DNA from: CBDFLS01 sp965249185
GTDB lineage: Bacteria; Chloroflexota; Dehalococcoidia; Lucifugimonadales; Australimonadaceae
Assembly (NCBI GenBank): GCA_965249185.1
Contig: CBDFLS010000001.1
Span: 434,001 to 498,000 of the forward strand
Direction: 5' to 3'
Length of the DNA: 64,000 nt
Part shown: positions 1-10,386 of the stretch, in pieces
Layout of the letters: each line of letters opens with the position of its first letter
Position numbering within the stretch: the first letter of the stretch is position 1
The notes under the pieces: model-generated
What the model was told of the DNA's origin: nothing
Databases searched by the model: none
Seen by the model: the letters and a program-made list of their open reading frames with translations, nothing else
Position numbers and translations under genes: made by a program

Positions 1-272
1 AGACGTCCGCCCTCCATCATGATGAGGGATCGGATGACCGCGTTGTCGGCCCCGGCCATCTCTCCGCTCGGCCGGCCGAAGGAGGCCGAGGCGAACGCCT
101 TGCCCTGGGACACGGGCCCGGTCCTCCATGGCGAGCCGTCCATGCGAATCATGGCGATCAGGTCGCCGCGCGGGTCCACCACCGAGATGGAGAGCTTGAT
201 GCCCAGCTCCTCGGCCTTGGCCTTCGCCGCCTGCAAGATCCGCTCCGCCTCCGTCAGCGTCAATGTAGCCAT
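1..272 (-). CDS. HbpS/GlcG-family heme-binding-like protein (3' end outside window)
   Basis: The reading frame starts at the ATG complementary to 270-272 and is open to the window edge, giving about 90 residues. The start is supported by a strong AGGAGGT Shine-Dalgarno sequence 7 nt upstream. The translated N-terminus begins MATLTLTEAERILQAAKAKA and continues with a VVDPRGDLIAMIRMDGS motif. This is the typical start of the HbpS/GlcG (formerly DUF336) family, small proteins of about 140 residues that bind heme or cobalamin or act as accessory proteins in diol and glycolate metabolism. The usual aromatic and acidic features of the family's C-terminus are not in the window. It is transcribed divergently from the gene at 457. 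The family call rests on the N-terminal half only; no specific role is implied. Confidence 0.8.
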   Translation of the reverse strand, partial: MATLTLTEAERILQAAKAKAEELGIKLSISVVDPRGDLIAMIRMDGSPWRTGPVSQGKAFASASFGRPSGEMAGADNAVIRSLIMMEGGR

Positions 273-456
273 CCGGTCCACCTCCTGAGGTCCTCGTCTT
301 AACCGCTCGTCTTAACAACGTGAGGGGGGCGGGCCGCGCCAAAGGCTCCTTCCCACCCGCCGATTGCGAGAGCCTACCACATTTCTCCAGCCCCCGGCCC
401 ACGAGCTTCCTTGTGAGGGCCCGTAGCGGCTGCTAGAATGACGACGTGGCTACAAC

Positions 457-1227
457 ATGAGCGAACTCATCGAAAAGCTCGAAAGAGCGTCCAGAGGCAA
501 CGTCACGCCCATGGGATTCGGCGGGGCGGGGCGTAAGGAGAAGGTGGCGCCCATGCTCCTTATGGGCAGCGCCCGGGTCGAGAAGCAGGAGGAGGCGCGC
601 CGCATCGTGGAGGCAGGGCTCGACGGCGCGCTGCTGGTGGCCGCCGCCACGACGGGCGCGAAACAGGTGAAAGCGGCCGTCAAGCTCATGGGCAAGCTGC
701 CGTGGGGGCTTTGGCAGCCGGTCGCCATCCCCACCGCCGAAGAGGGCAGCGACTTCCAGGTCATCGCCTCCGACGCCATGCCCCTGTCGCTGCTGGACGG
801 CGACGAGCGCACGAATGTGCTGGCCGTGACCACGGAGATGAGCGACAGCCAGTTGCGCACCATGGACGAGCTGCCGGTGGACGTCTTCCTGCTCTCCCTG
901 GACGGGCCAACGCCGCTGACGGTGGGCCATCTCATGGATATCGCCCGTGTTCGGCGGTTCACCTCCAAGTACCTGCTGCTGCACCTGGCCGCCAAGCCCT
1001 CGGTCGCGGAGATGAAGCAGTTTCGAGACGCCGGCGTCCAGGCCCTGGCCATCGATGCGGCGGGGCAGACGGCGGAGACGCTGAAGGCGTGCCAGGCCCA
1101 GCTCCTGGACCTGCCGCTCACCCAGCCGCGGAAGCGCGAGCGGTCCACGGCCACGCTGCCATCCCTCCAGCCGGGCGTGGAGGCCCACCAGCACGAGGAG
1201 GAAGAGGAAGAAGAGTACGATGAGTGA
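457..1227 (+). CDS. Conserved hypothetical protein, TIM-barrel-like, with acidic tail
   Basis: A 256-residue cytoplasmic protein with no signal peptide or membrane segment. Alternating hydrophobic strands and helices (for example DGALLVAAATT, PVDVFLLSLDG, KYLLLHLAAKP, GVQALAIDAAG) look like a beta/alpha barrel and end in an acidic run (HEEEEEEEYDE). I do not recognise catalytic residues and cannot name a reaction. It lies 39 bp upstream of the site-2 protease gene on the same strand, so the two may be co-transcribed with aroA and gmk. No clear Shine-Dalgarno sequence precedes the ATG. The frame is preferred over two long antisense frames because its protein is globular and not rich in Arg/Gly/Ser. 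Confidence 0.7.
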   Translation: MSELIEKLERASRGNVTPMGFGGAGRKEKVAPMLLMGSARVEKQEEARRIVEAGLDGALLVAAATTGAKQVKAAVKLMGKLPWGLWQPVAIPTAEEGSDFQVIASDAMPLSLLDGDERTNVLAVTTEMSDSQLRTMDELPVDVFLLSLDGPTPLTVGHLMDIARVRRFTSKYLLLHLAAKPSVAEMKQFRDAGVQALAIDAAGQTAETLKACQAQLLDLPLTQPRKRERSTATLPSLQPGVEAHQHEEEEEEEYDE

Positions 1228-1266
1228 CCACCGCCAGCCTCTTCCGACCGGAGCGCGCGCCCACCC

Positions 1267-1953
1267 ATGTTCCTCGGCTCCATAGACCTGCTGCTCAACG
1301 ACCCGGGCGCCTTCGCCGTCCGCCTGCTGCTGCTGGCCGTTGCGCTGCTGCTGGCCATCACCGTCCACGAGTTCAGCCACGCGCTGGTGGCGAACGGGCT
1401 GGGCGACCCGACCGCCAAGCGGCTTGGACGGCTGACGCTGAACCCCAAGGCCCATCTGGACCCGACGGGCACCGTGATGGTGCTCGTGGCCGGCTTCGGC
1501 TGGGGTAAGCCGGTGCCCGTGAACCCGGCCTACCTGCACGCCGGCCGCCAGGGCATGGCGCTGGTGGCGCTGGCGGGCCCCATCTCCAACCTGCTGCTGG
1601 CGGCGGTGCTGGCGGCCGCCTCTCGCCTCGGCATGGCGGAGCTGCCGAGGGCCGTGCCCACGCTCGCCAACCCCGACCCGTCCATCTGGCTCCCTTCGCT
1701 GCTGGTCTACGCCCTCTACATCAACGTGGTCCTGGCGGTCTTCAACATGCTGCCGCTCAGCCCCCTGGACGGCTCTCAGGTGCTCCAGGGCGTTGCGCCC
1801 CGGGCCCTGCTGCCGAGGCTGCTCCGCCTCCAGATGTATGCCCCGGTGATACTGATCGGCGTCATCATGGCCGATATCGGCTTTGGGCTAGGAATCCTAG
1901 GGCGCGTCTTCGGCCCCGTGATAAACTGGGCCATCTCCTCCCTGCTGGGCTGA
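1267..1953 (+). CDS. Site-2 protease family protein (M50 metallopeptidase)
   Basis: A 228-residue polytopic membrane protein. The first membrane helix contains the zinc-binding HEFSH motif (HExxH, residues 37-41). A later helix contains NMLPLSPLDGSQVL, the second zinc ligand region (NxxPxxxLDG). At least four to five hydrophobic helices are visible. Family members are intramembrane metalloproteases that cut transmembrane substrates such as anti-sigma factors; this short form without a PDZ domain is common in Chloroflexota and thermophiles. The substrate is unknown. The gene sits directly ahead of aroA with 30 bp between, suggesting one transcript, though no functional link is evident. Confidence 0.9.
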   Translation: MFLGSIDLLLNDPGAFAVRLLLLAVALLLAITVHEFSHALVANGLGDPTAKRLGRLTLNPKAHLDPTGTVMVLVAGFGWGKPVPVNPAYLHAGRQGMALVALAGPISNLLLAAVLAAASRLGMAELPRAVPTLANPDPSIWLPSLLVYALYINVVLAVFNMLPLSPLDGSQVLQGVAPRALLPRLLRLQMYAPVILIGVIMADIGFGLGILGRVFGPVINWAISSLLG

Positions 1954-1983
1954 CGGCCCGGCGGGCCTCTGGGACTCGGCCCC

Positions 1984-3266
<1,283 letters not shown>

Positions 3267-3270
<4 letters not shown>

Positions 3271-3866
3271 GCCGCGGCGAGCCGCTGTTGCTGGTGCTCT
3301 CCGGTCCCTCCGGCGTCGGCAAGGATGCCGTCCTTGAACAGCTACGGAAGAGCCGTCCGGACATCCACTACACGGTGAACGCAACCACAAGGCCGCCGCG
3401 CCCCGGCGAGGTGGACGGCCAGCACCACATCTTTGTCAGCCAGGCGCGCTTCCAGGAGATGGTCGCCCAGGACGAGCTGCTGGAGCACGCCCGGGTGTAC
3501 GCCCACTGGTACGGCGTGCCGAAGGGCCAGGTCCGCGACGCGCTGGCCAATGGACGGGACGTGGTGGCCAGGGTAGATATCCAGGGCGCGGCGTCGGTGC
3601 GGCGGCAAGCGCCGGAGGCGGTGCTGGTGTTCCTGCAACCGCCGTCCATGGAGGAGCTGGAGCGCCGTCTCCGCCAGCGCAGCACCGAGTCGGACGAGCA
3701 GCTCGCCCTGCGCCTGGAGGAGGCGCGTAAGGAGATGGACCAGGCCTCCTGGTTCGACTACGCGGTGGTGAACGAAACCGACGCCGTTCAGTCCGCCGTG
3801 GCGCGAGTGCTGGAGATCATCGAGACGGAACGCTCCCACGTCCCATCCCGGCGGGTCCGAATCTAG
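3267..3866 (+). CDS. gmk: Guanylate kinase
   Basis: A 199-residue enzyme converting GMP and ATP to GDP and ADP. The P-loop GPSGVGKDAVLEQL is near residue 12, followed by the GMP-binding region (TTRPPRPGEVDGQHHIF) and the lid segment. The start is the GTG at 3267, which overlaps the aroA stop as GTGA and has a GAGGAGGT ribosome site 6 nt upstream. An earlier in-frame ATG at 3108 lies within aroA and is rejected. It follows aroA and is followed 5 bp later by the GH114-like gene, so this is likely an operon. Confidence 0.95.
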
Positions 3867-3871
3867 GCAGT

Positions 3872-4732
3872 ATGCCGTCGCTCTTGCGCCCACTCTTCCT
3901 CGGTACGGCTTCGCTGGCCGTTCTGGCCGCCTGCGGTGGGCTCGAGGCCACCCCGACCCGCGCCCCGACGGCGGCGCCCACGCCTACAGAGACGCAGGCC
4001 ACCCTGAGCGACGGGATATGGCGGCCGGCGCTGGCCACGACCTGGCAATGGCAGCTCGGAGACGCCCCCATCGACCGTACCGTGGAGGCGGAGATGTACG
4101 ACATCGAGATGTTCGATCACGACGCCACCGTGGTGTCCACCCTCCACGCCCAGGGACGCAAAACCGTTTGCTATATCAGCGTTGGAAGCTGGGAGGAGTG
4201 GCGCCCCGACGCGGACCTGTTTCCCGACGCGGTCCTCGGCAGCGATTACGAAGGCTGGTCGGGTGAGCGGTGGCTGGACATCCGCCGGATCGACCTGCTG
4301 GCGCCGGTCATGAACGCCAGGCTCGACGAGTGCGCGAGCAAGGGCTTCGACGGCATCGAGCCCGACAATATCGATGGCTACACCAGCGACACCGGCTTTC
4401 CGCTCACCTACGAAGACCAGCTCAGCTGCAACATCTGGCTGGCCGGCGAAGCCCACGCCCGGGGGCTCTCCATCGGATTGAAGAACGACTCCGACCAAGT
4501 GGCCGACCTGCTGCCGCACTTCGACTGGGCGCTGACTGAGGACTGCTTCGCCGAGGGCTGGTGCGATGAGATGAGCCCGTTTGTGACCGCCGGAAAAGCC
4601 GTGTTCGCCGCCGAGTACACTGACACCGGCATCACCATCGAAGAGATCTGTCCGCAAGCGGCCGAGCTGGGCTTCAACGCCATCCTCAAACACCGTGAGC
4701 TGGACGCGTACCTGGAGTCGTGCGGCCCTTAG
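3872..4732 (+). CDS. GH114-like endo-alpha-1,4-polygalactosaminidase family lipoprotein
   Basis: A 286-residue secreted lipoprotein. The N-terminus is a lipoprotein signal with lipobox LAAC at about residue 21, then a Thr/Pro/Ala linker. The mature domain has the TM1410/GH114 pattern: TWQWQLG, a KTVCYISVGSWEEWRPD strand, W-LDIRRID, a GFDGIEPDNIDGY acidic loop and HARGLSIGLKND. Members of the fold cleave galactosaminogalactan-type polymers, and the acidic residues in the IEPDNID loop are candidate catalytic groups. In bacteria most members are uncharacterised, so a role in cell-envelope or exopolysaccharide turnover is inference. It starts 5 bp after gmk. Confidence 0.85.
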   Translation: MPSLLRPLFLGTASLAVLAACGGLEATPTRAPTAAPTPTETQATLSDGIWRPALATTWQWQLGDAPIDRTVEAEMYDIEMFDHDATVVSTLHAQGRKTVCYISVGSWEEWRPDADLFPDAVLGSDYEGWSGERWLDIRRIDLLAPVMNARLDECASKGFDGIEPDNIDGYTSDTGFPLTYEDQLSCNIWLAGEAHARGLSIGLKNDSDQVADLLPHFDWALTEDCFAEGWCDEMSPFVTAGKAVFAAEYTDTGITIEEICPQAAELGFNAILKHRELDAYLESCGP

Positions 4733-4792
4733 GAGCGGCCCTGCCCTCTCCCCTTCGCGCCCTTATCCACAAACCTCCGACAGAAGAGCAGC

Positions 4793-5944
4793 ATGCGCAT
4801 CATCGTCGCCCCCCAGGGGTTCAAGGGCACCCTCAGCGGACACGAGGCGGCCTCGGCCATGGCCCAGGGCATAGCGAGGGTCATGCCTCACGCCGAGGTA
4901 GTGCGCCGGCCCGTGGCCGACGGCGGCCATGGCACGCTGGACACGCTGCTGGAAGCCACGGGTGGCACGGCGTTCACCGCGCAGGTGATGGGGCCCATGG
5001 GCGAGCGGGTGGACGCCCGATGGGGCGCCCTGGGCGATGGCGCAACGGCGGTGGTGGAGATGGCCCAGGCGTCGGGCCTCACTCTGGTGCCGCCGGCGGA
5101 GCGGGACCCCATGGAAGCCACTACCTACGGCACCGGCCAGCTCATCAAGACGGCGCTGGCGGCGGGCTATCGACGCCTGGTGGTGGGTGTAGGCGGCAGC
5201 GCCACCAGCGACGGCGGCGCGGGCGCCGCGCAGGCGCTGGGCGTCCGGCTCACAGACGCCGAGGACCGCGATATCTCGTTCGGCGCGGCGGGCCTGCTCC
5301 ATCTCGCCCACCTGGATGTGACACGGTTGGACCCGCTGGTCCGCGAGAGCCGCGTCCAGGTGGCCACGGACGTCTCCAACCCCCTGTGCGGCCCCAGCGG
5401 CGCGGCCATGGTCTACGGGCCCCAGAAGGGTGCCCGCCCAGACCAGCTTCCGCTGATGGACGCAGCGCTCTCACGGCTCGCCGACGTGGTGGGACGGGAG
5501 ATGGGCGTCGGCGTGCGCGACGTGCCCGGAGCCGGCGCGGCCGGTGGCCTGGCCGCTGGGCTGGTGGCCTTTCTGGGAGCGGAGCTGGCATGGGGCATCG
5601 AGCTGGTCTGCGACGCCATGGGCTTCGACGACACCCTCCAGGGGGCCGACCTGGTGCTCACGGGCGAGGGACGCCTGGACGGCCAGACGGTATCGCAGAA
5701 GGCGCCCATCGGCGTGGCGCGCCGGGCGAAGGCCCAGGGGCTTCCCGTCATCGCCGTGGCGGGCAGCCTCGGTGCGGGCCACCGGGAGGTGCTCTCTCGG
5801 GGGATCGACCTGGTCGAGGCGGCCAGTCCGGAGGGCGCACCCTCTCCCGGCAGCGTCGCCGAAGCATCGGCGCTTCTGGCCGACGCCACGGAGCGGGCCC
5901 TGCGCCGCGCTCAGGGCATGGGTCTGCTAAGAGATAGCCGCTAG
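4793..5944 (+). CDS. Glycerate kinase (GarK/GlxK family)
   Basis: A 383-residue enzyme of the GlxK/GarK family, which phosphorylates D-glycerate using ATP, usually to 2-phosphoglycerate. Family motifs seen are the N-terminal APQGFKGTLSGHEAASAMAQG, PVADGGHGTLD, GVGGSATSDGGAGAAQALG and LTGEGRLDGQT. Length matches the family of about 380. The start ATG is the first in frame. Its 3' end overlaps the convergent MFS gene by four bases, so transcription from the two strands must meet here. It may serve a glyoxylate/glycerate route together with the nearby lut operon, but this is only an inference. Confidence 0.93.
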   Translation: MRIIVAPQGFKGTLSGHEAASAMAQGIARVMPHAEVVRRPVADGGHGTLDTLLEATGGTAFTAQVMGPMGERVDARWGALGDGATAVVEMAQASGLTLVPPAERDPMEATTYGTGQLIKTALAAGYRRLVVGVGGSATSDGGAGAAQALGVRLTDAEDRDISFGAAGLLHLAHLDVTRLDPLVRESRVQVATDVSNPLCGPSGAAMVYGPQKGARPDQLPLMDAALSRLADVVGREMGVGVRDVPGAGAAGGLAAGLVAFLGAELAWGIELVCDAMGFDDTLQGADLVLTGEGRLDGQTVSQKAPIGVARRAKAQGLPVIAVAGSLGAGHREVLSRGIDLVEAASPEGAPSPGSVAEASALLADATERALRRAQGMGLLRDSR

Positions 5945-7263
5945 GCCCGGGCCGCGGCCGAAGCCGCAACCGTCGCCTGCTCGACGTGACGGCCGAGCCT
6001 CCTGGCCTGGCCGTACACCAGCGGAGCGCCCAGGGCAAAGGCCGCCACCGCGAAGCCGCCGATGGCCACGGCCAGCGGGACCCCGATCACGCTGCCTATG
6101 GCCCCGCCCTGCATTCCCGAGAGCGGCAAGATGCTCCAGGTCATGGAGTGGAAGCCCATCACCCGCCCCCGCATCCGGTCCGGGACCATCATCTGGAGGG
6201 CCACGGTGATGGAGTTCATGTACATAGTGCCAAAGATGCCGGCCAGGAGTAGCAGCACGATAGCTATCGCGTAGGAGCCAATGTGCTCGAGCGTCAGCCC
6301 GAAGGCCGCGACCACCAGGCCCATCATGGCCGCGCCTCCTATGATCAGCAGTCCCATGTGGCGAAAGCTAGTCCTGGTGCTCATCCACACGGAGACGAAC
6401 AGAGCGCCAACACCGCTGGCGCCCAGCAGAATCCCCATGCCGCTGGGACCCACGGCGAGAATCTCATCCGCGATCACGGGCATCACCATGATGTAGGCCA
6501 TGCCGAAGAAGCTGTTGAAGAAGGTCATACCGATGAGAAAGGAGAAGAGGGCGTGCTTCTTGATGTATTTCACCCCCTCCAGGAGCTCGCTGGCGGCGCT
6601 GCCCGTGGCGGCGCCCTCGATACGCGGCAGCCGGAGACGGTGGGCCACGACGGCCATGACGAGAAAGCCGGCGCCTCCCACATAGAGGTTGGCGGCCGTC
6701 CCCGCGGCGAAGATGATGAAGCCCGCCGCCGCCGGCGCGATGATCCGGGTGCCCTGCCAGATGGTGGAGTTGAGCGCCACCGCGCTCATCATCGCCGGGC
6801 GCTCGATTAGGTGCGGGAAGAGCGCCCGCCGGGCCGGCTGGTCGAAGGCGTTCACCGCCCCGGCGAAGAAGGCTATGACGAATATGTGCCACACTTCATG
6901 CACGTCTAATAACACCAGAGTGGCCAGCGTGAAGATGAGGACGGCGGAGACGGTCTGTGTAATGGTGAGCAGGCGGCGGCGGTCCAGCTTATCGGCGAAG
7001 ACGCCGCCGACAAGGTTGAGCAGGATGGCGGGGACCGCGTTGGCGACGCCCACGTAACCCAGGAAGAGGGGCGAGTTCGTCATCTCGTTGACGAGCCAGA
7101 GCTGGCCGTAAAAGAAGAGCTGAAAGCCGCTGACCGAGGCCAGCATGCCCAGCCAGTAGTTGCGGTACGCCGGGTAGCGGAGGGCGGGAGGCAGCGAAAA
7201 GCGGCCCGGACGCCTAGCCGAGTCCGTGTCTGGGCCCAACTCAAGCCTCCTCACGCCCGCCAC
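5941..7263 (-). CDS. MFS transporter, EntS/MFS_3-like
   Basis: A 440-residue protein with twelve predicted hydrophobic helices. The N-terminal half has LRYPAYRNYWLGMLASVSGFQLF and the MFS loop GGVFADKLDRRRLL; the central part contains a long loop rich in charged residues. This pattern matches the enterobactin-exporter-like subgroup of major facilitator proteins. The substrate cannot be read from sequence. A second member of the same subgroup lies at 26878-28158. It is convergent with, and overlaps, the glycerate kinase gene, and lies 11 bp downstream of lutC on the same strand. Confidence 0.88.
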   Translation of the reverse strand: MAGVRRLELGPDTDSARRPGRFSLPPALRYPAYRNYWLGMLASVSGFQLFFYGQLWLVNEMTNSPLFLGYVGVANAVPAILLNLVGGVFADKLDRRRLLTITQTVSAVLIFTLATLVLLDVHEVWHIFVIAFFAGAVNAFDQPARRALFPHLIERPAMMSAVALNSTIWQGTRIIAPAAAGFIIFAAGTAANLYVGGAGFLVMAVVAHRLRLPRIEGAATGSAASELLEGVKYIKKHALFSFLIGMTFFNSFFGMAYIMVMPVIADEILAVGPSGMGILLGASGVGALFVSVWMSTRTSFRHMGLLIIGGAAMMGLVVAAFGLTLEHIGSYAIAIVLLLLAGIFGTMYMNSITVALQMMVPDRMRGRVMGFHSMTWSILPLSGMQGGAIGSVIGVPLAVAIGGFAVAAFALGAPLVYGQARRLGRHVEQATVAASAAARA

Positions 7264-7274
7264 GGGCCCTCTGG

Positions 7275-8024
7275 CTAGCCGATAAGCACCAGGTGGACCT
7301 CGCGCGGCCCGTGGACGCCGATAGTGATCGTCTGTTCGATGTCGGCGGAGCGGCTGGGACCGGAGATCAGGTTCATATAAGAGGGCATGCGGCCCCGGCT
7401 GCGTATATATTCCAGCCGGCGCAGGGCCAGCAGGTCGTCCAGGCTCTCCACCACCTGCTCCGGCTCCACGAGCGCGATGTGGACCGGCGGCGCCAGCGAT
7501 ACCAGCCGGCTGACCCCTCTCCGGGGAATGATCACGCAGCTCCCCGTTTCGGCGATGGCGTAGTCGACACCGGTGACGCCCAGGTCCGCCTCCATGGCCA
7601 TCCGCTGAAGCGACTCGCGACGCCGTCCCGGGCCGGACGCCAGGACGACGGTGGCGGCCCCGATCCGCCTGAGCGCAGGGTCCACGTCCACACCCCGAAA
7701 CACGTCGTGGCCGGACCGCACCACCCGTCGGGCGCCGAGGGCGCGGGCTATCTCGGCTACCATCTCGGCAGCGTCTTTATGGGTGGGAGCCCGACGCACG
7801 CGCCAGCCGTTTTCCTGGGCGATCTCGGCGAGCCGGGCCAGAATCCGCTGACGTCGGGCCTCCAGCTTGGCCAGGATGGTCTTGACCTTCTCCTCTTGGC
7901 GGACCAGCTCCGTCTTGAGGCTCGGATGGTCGGGCATGTGTGTCAGCGGCGCCGCGCGGTCCAGCGCCTCCCGCACCCGCTGCAGAAACGCCTGCATGCC
8001 ATTATCGTGGAGACCGGTGGTCAT
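7275..8024 (-). CDS. lutC: LUD-domain protein, LutC/YkgG-like lactate utilisation
   Basis: A 249-residue cytoplasmic protein. The C-terminal LUD domain has the GVTGVDYAIAETGSCVI and LVSLAPPVHIALVEPEQVV segments typical of LutC. The start at 8024 was chosen because its ATG overlaps the lutB stop as ATGA; extending the frame upstream would only read the lutB antisense composition. LutABC together oxidise L-lactate to pyruvate. This is the last gene of the lutABC cluster, which is transcribed leftward. Confidence 0.9.
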   Translation of the reverse strand: MTTGLHDNGMQAFLQRVREALDRAAPLTHMPDHPSLKTELVRQEEKVKTILAKLEARRQRILARLAEIAQENGWRVRRAPTHKDAAEMVAEIARALGARRVVRSGHDVFRGVDVDPALRRIGAATVVLASGPGRRRESLQRMAMEADLGVTGVDYAIAETGSCVIIPRRGVSRLVSLAPPVHIALVEPEQVVESLDDLLALRRLEYIRSRGRMPSYMNLISGPSRSADIEQTITIGVHGPREVHLVLIG

Positions 8025-9475
8025 GGAGAGGCGGACTTCCCGCGGGCGAGCTCCTTGCCCCACCGCTTCCGGAACGACTCGGGCGCCACGACGGGGAGGT
8101 CCCGGTGGCGAGTCCATCGGGAGACGAGCGGCAGCGGCAGCCGCCTGATGCGCCCGTGGCGGACCCAGGGCCGTTGCAGGAGCCTGGCCAGGCTCGTGTA
8201 GCGCTCCAGGGCGCGTCGCGTTTTCATCATGCCGGACCAACGGCGGACCATCCGCCGCTCCCACCACCCGGTGGCGCGCTCCGTGGCCGGATCGCCCTCC
8301 GCCACCTTTCGCCGGAGCCGCAGCAGCAGACGCGGGATATCTATCTTCACGGGGCAGACCTCCCGGCACGCGCCACAGAGGGTCGAGGCCGAGGGCAGCT
8401 CCTTGGCCTGCTTCAGCCCCACCATAATGGGCGTTATCACGGCGCCGATGGGACCCGAGTAGACCCAACCGTAGGCGTGGCCGCCCACGTTGCGGTACAC
8501 CGGACAGACGTTGGAGCAAGCGCCGCACCGGATGCAGTGCAGCGCCTCTCGCAGCCCCTCGTCCCTCAGCAGATCCATGCGCCCGTTGTCCACAATGACC
8601 AGGTGGAACTCCTCGGGGCCGTCTATCTCCCCGGGCGCCCTGGGCCCGCCCGCGAAGGTGGTATAGGAGGTGATGCGCTGGCCCGTGGCCGATCTGGCCA
8701 ACAGGCGCAGGAACACCGCCACGTCTTCCAGGGCCGGCACCACCTTCTCCATGCCCACGATGGCAACGTGGACCCTCGGGATGGAGGTGGCCATCCGCCC
8801 GTTGCCCTCGTTGGTCACCAACACCACCGTGCCCGTCTCCGCCACGACGAAGTTGCCGCCGGTGATTCCCATGTCCGCCCTGGCGAACACATCCCGCAAG
8901 GTGGTGCGGGCAATACGGCACAGCTCTTGGATATCGCCGGTGGGCGCCGACTTCAGCCAATGCTGAAAGAGGTCCGACACCTCCTGGCGCGACTTGTGCA
9001 TGGCGGGAGCGATGATGTGGAAAGGCGTCTCATGGGCAAGCTGGATGATGTACTCGCCCAGGTCGGTCTCCACGGCCTCGATGCCCTCCGCCTCCAGGAC
9101 CCCGTTGAGGCCCAGCTCCTCGGAGACCATGCTCTTGCCTTTGATGACCCGCTTCACGTCGTTACGCCTTGCGATCTCCAGAACGATCCTGTTCGCCTCC
9201 TGGACGGTCTGGGCGAAGTGGACGTGCCCGCCGTTGCGGCTCACGGAATCGTTCATCATCTCCAGGTAGTAGTCCAGGTTGGCCATGGTGTGGGCCTTGA
9301 TGGCGGCGGCTTGGGAGCGGAGCTGCTCCCAGACCGGCTCGGTCACCTGCTCGATGGCGGCGGTGCGGGCGTCGTTGAAGTGGTGCATCACCCGCGCCAT
9401 GGTGCGCTGCAGCGGTGCGTTCTTCAGCGCCAGGGCCGATGCCTTGTTGAACTCCGCGGTCTTAACGGCTACCAC
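8021..9475 (-). CDS. lutB: LutB/YkgF iron-sulfur LUD-domain protein
   Basis: A 484-residue protein with an N-terminal LUD domain (for example KGKSMVSEELGLNGVLEAEG, GITGGNFVVAETGTVVLVTN) followed by two [4Fe-4S] ferredoxin motifs: CIRCGACSNVCPVYRN near residue 315 and CGACREVCPVKIDIPRLLLR near residue 365. This is the full family architecture and length. It is the electron-transfer subunit of the LutABC lactate oxidation complex. The gene overlaps lutA by 7 bp and lutC by 4 bp, so the three are translationally coupled. Confidence 0.95.
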   Translation of the reverse strand: MVAVKTAEFNKASALALKNAPLQRTMARVMHHFNDARTAAIEQVTEPVWEQLRSQAAAIKAHTMANLDYYLEMMNDSVSRNGGHVHFAQTVQEANRIVLEIARRNDVKRVIKGKSMVSEELGLNGVLEAEGIEAVETDLGEYIIQLAHETPFHIIAPAMHKSRQEVSDLFQHWLKSAPTGDIQELCRIARTTLRDVFARADMGITGGNFVVAETGTVVLVTNEGNGRMATSIPRVHVAIVGMEKVVPALEDVAVFLRLLARSATGQRITSYTTFAGGPRAPGEIDGPEEFHLVIVDNGRMDLLRDEGLREALHCIRCGACSNVCPVYRNVGGHAYGWVYSGPIGAVITPIMVGLKQAKELPSASTLCGACREVCPVKIDIPRLLLRLRRKVAEGDPATERATGWWERRMVRRWSGMMKTRRALERYTSLARLLQRPWVRHGRIRRLPLPLVSRWTRHRDLPVVAPESFRKRWGKELARGKSASP

Positions 9476-10242
9476 GTGACGCGCCCTCCCTCCTGGGCCA
9501 GCAGCTCCGCCAGGTGCATGGGCCGGACACGCAGGCCGCGGCGGCTAACGGCGCCCGCGATCTGCATCAGGCAGCCGCTATCGTTGGCCACCAGCACGTC
9601 GGCATCGGTGGCGCCGATATTCGCGAGCTTGTGATCGACCATGGCAGCCGAGATTTGGGGGTGCTTCACGGAGAAGAGCCCCCCGAATCCACAGCAGGTG
9701 TCGGGCTCCCGCATCTCGACCAGCTCGACGCCCTTCACGGCGCCGATAAGCTGGCGCGGCCCCTCCGAAACACCCAGCTCCCGCAGCAGATGGCAGGAGT
9801 CGTGATAGGTCACACGGCCGGAGAAGGCGGCGCCCACGTCGGTCTTCCCCAAGACCTTGACCAGGAACTCCGAGAACTCATAGGTGTGCTCGCGGACCCG
9901 CTGGGCCATCTCCAGCGCCTCCGGGTCGTCCTCGAAGAGCTCTCCATAGAACGACTTCACCATGCTGGCGCAGGAGCCGGAGGGGATGACCACGTACTCG
10001 GCGTCCTGAAAGAGCTCCAGAAAGTGGCGGCCCACCTTGGCCGCCTCGCGCCAGTGGCCGGCGTTGAAGGCGGGCTGGCCGCAGCAGGTCTGGTCCGGGG
10101 GGAAGCTGACCTCAACGCCCAGGCGCTGCAGCACCCGCACCACGGCCTCGCCGACTTGGGGGTAGAGCTGGTCTATAAGACAGGTAGTAAAAAGGGCTAC
10201 ACGAACTCTGCGCTGCCCGCTTCGGGGCCTTCGCCGGACCAT
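9469..10242 (-). CDS. lutA: LutA/YkgE (Fe-S)-binding protein
   Basis: About 257 residues, carrying the two cysteine-rich CCG domains of the heterodisulfide-reductase subunit B type: TCCGQPAFNAG and TCCGFGGLFSVK. VALFTTCLIDQLYP is the usual LutA start. I placed the start at 10242 (MVRRRPRS); an ATG at 10278 would add 12 residues without family similarity. First gene of the leftward lutABC operon. Its upstream region (10243-10366) contains a short tandem repeat but no obvious promoter. Confidence 0.93.
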   Translation of the reverse strand: MVRRRPRSGQRRVRVALFTTCLIDQLYPQVGEAVVRVLQRLGVEVSFPPDQTCCGQPAFNAGHWREAAKVGRHFLELFQDAEYVVIPSGSCASMVKSFYGELFEDDPEALEMAQRVREHTYEFSEFLVKVLGKTDVGAAFSGRVTYHDSCHLLRELGVSEGPRQLIGAVKGVELVEMREPDTCCGFGGLFSVKHPQISAAMVDHKLANIGATDADVLVANDSGCLMQIAGAVSRRGLRVRPMHLAELLAQEGGRVTW

Positions 10243-10329
10243 GCCCCCACGGTAGCAGACGAACGAAGGAGATTGCAAGCGAAACGCGAGCGCCTGGGGC
10301 CTGGCGAAGACGCTACTGGCTTCGTTCTC

Positions 10330-10386
10330 AACGTGAAGCAGCTCACTGGGCTGAACGTGAAGCAGCTCACCGGGGTGAACGTGGAG
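10330..10386. repeat. 24-bp direct repeat, about 2.4 copies
   Basis: AACGTGAAGCAGCTCACTGG and four further bases recur at 10354 with three changes; a third partial copy (AACGTGGAG) begins at 10378. The repeat lies between lutA and the glycosyltransferase remnant and overlaps the remnant's last codons. No function is evident. Confidence 0.7.

Noticed and set aside
7940..9634. A long plus-strand frame of 564 codons across the lutBC genes.
   Set aside because: It is antisense to LutB and LutC with their clear Fe-S and LUD motifs; its protein is His/Gly/Pro-rich and shows no domain.
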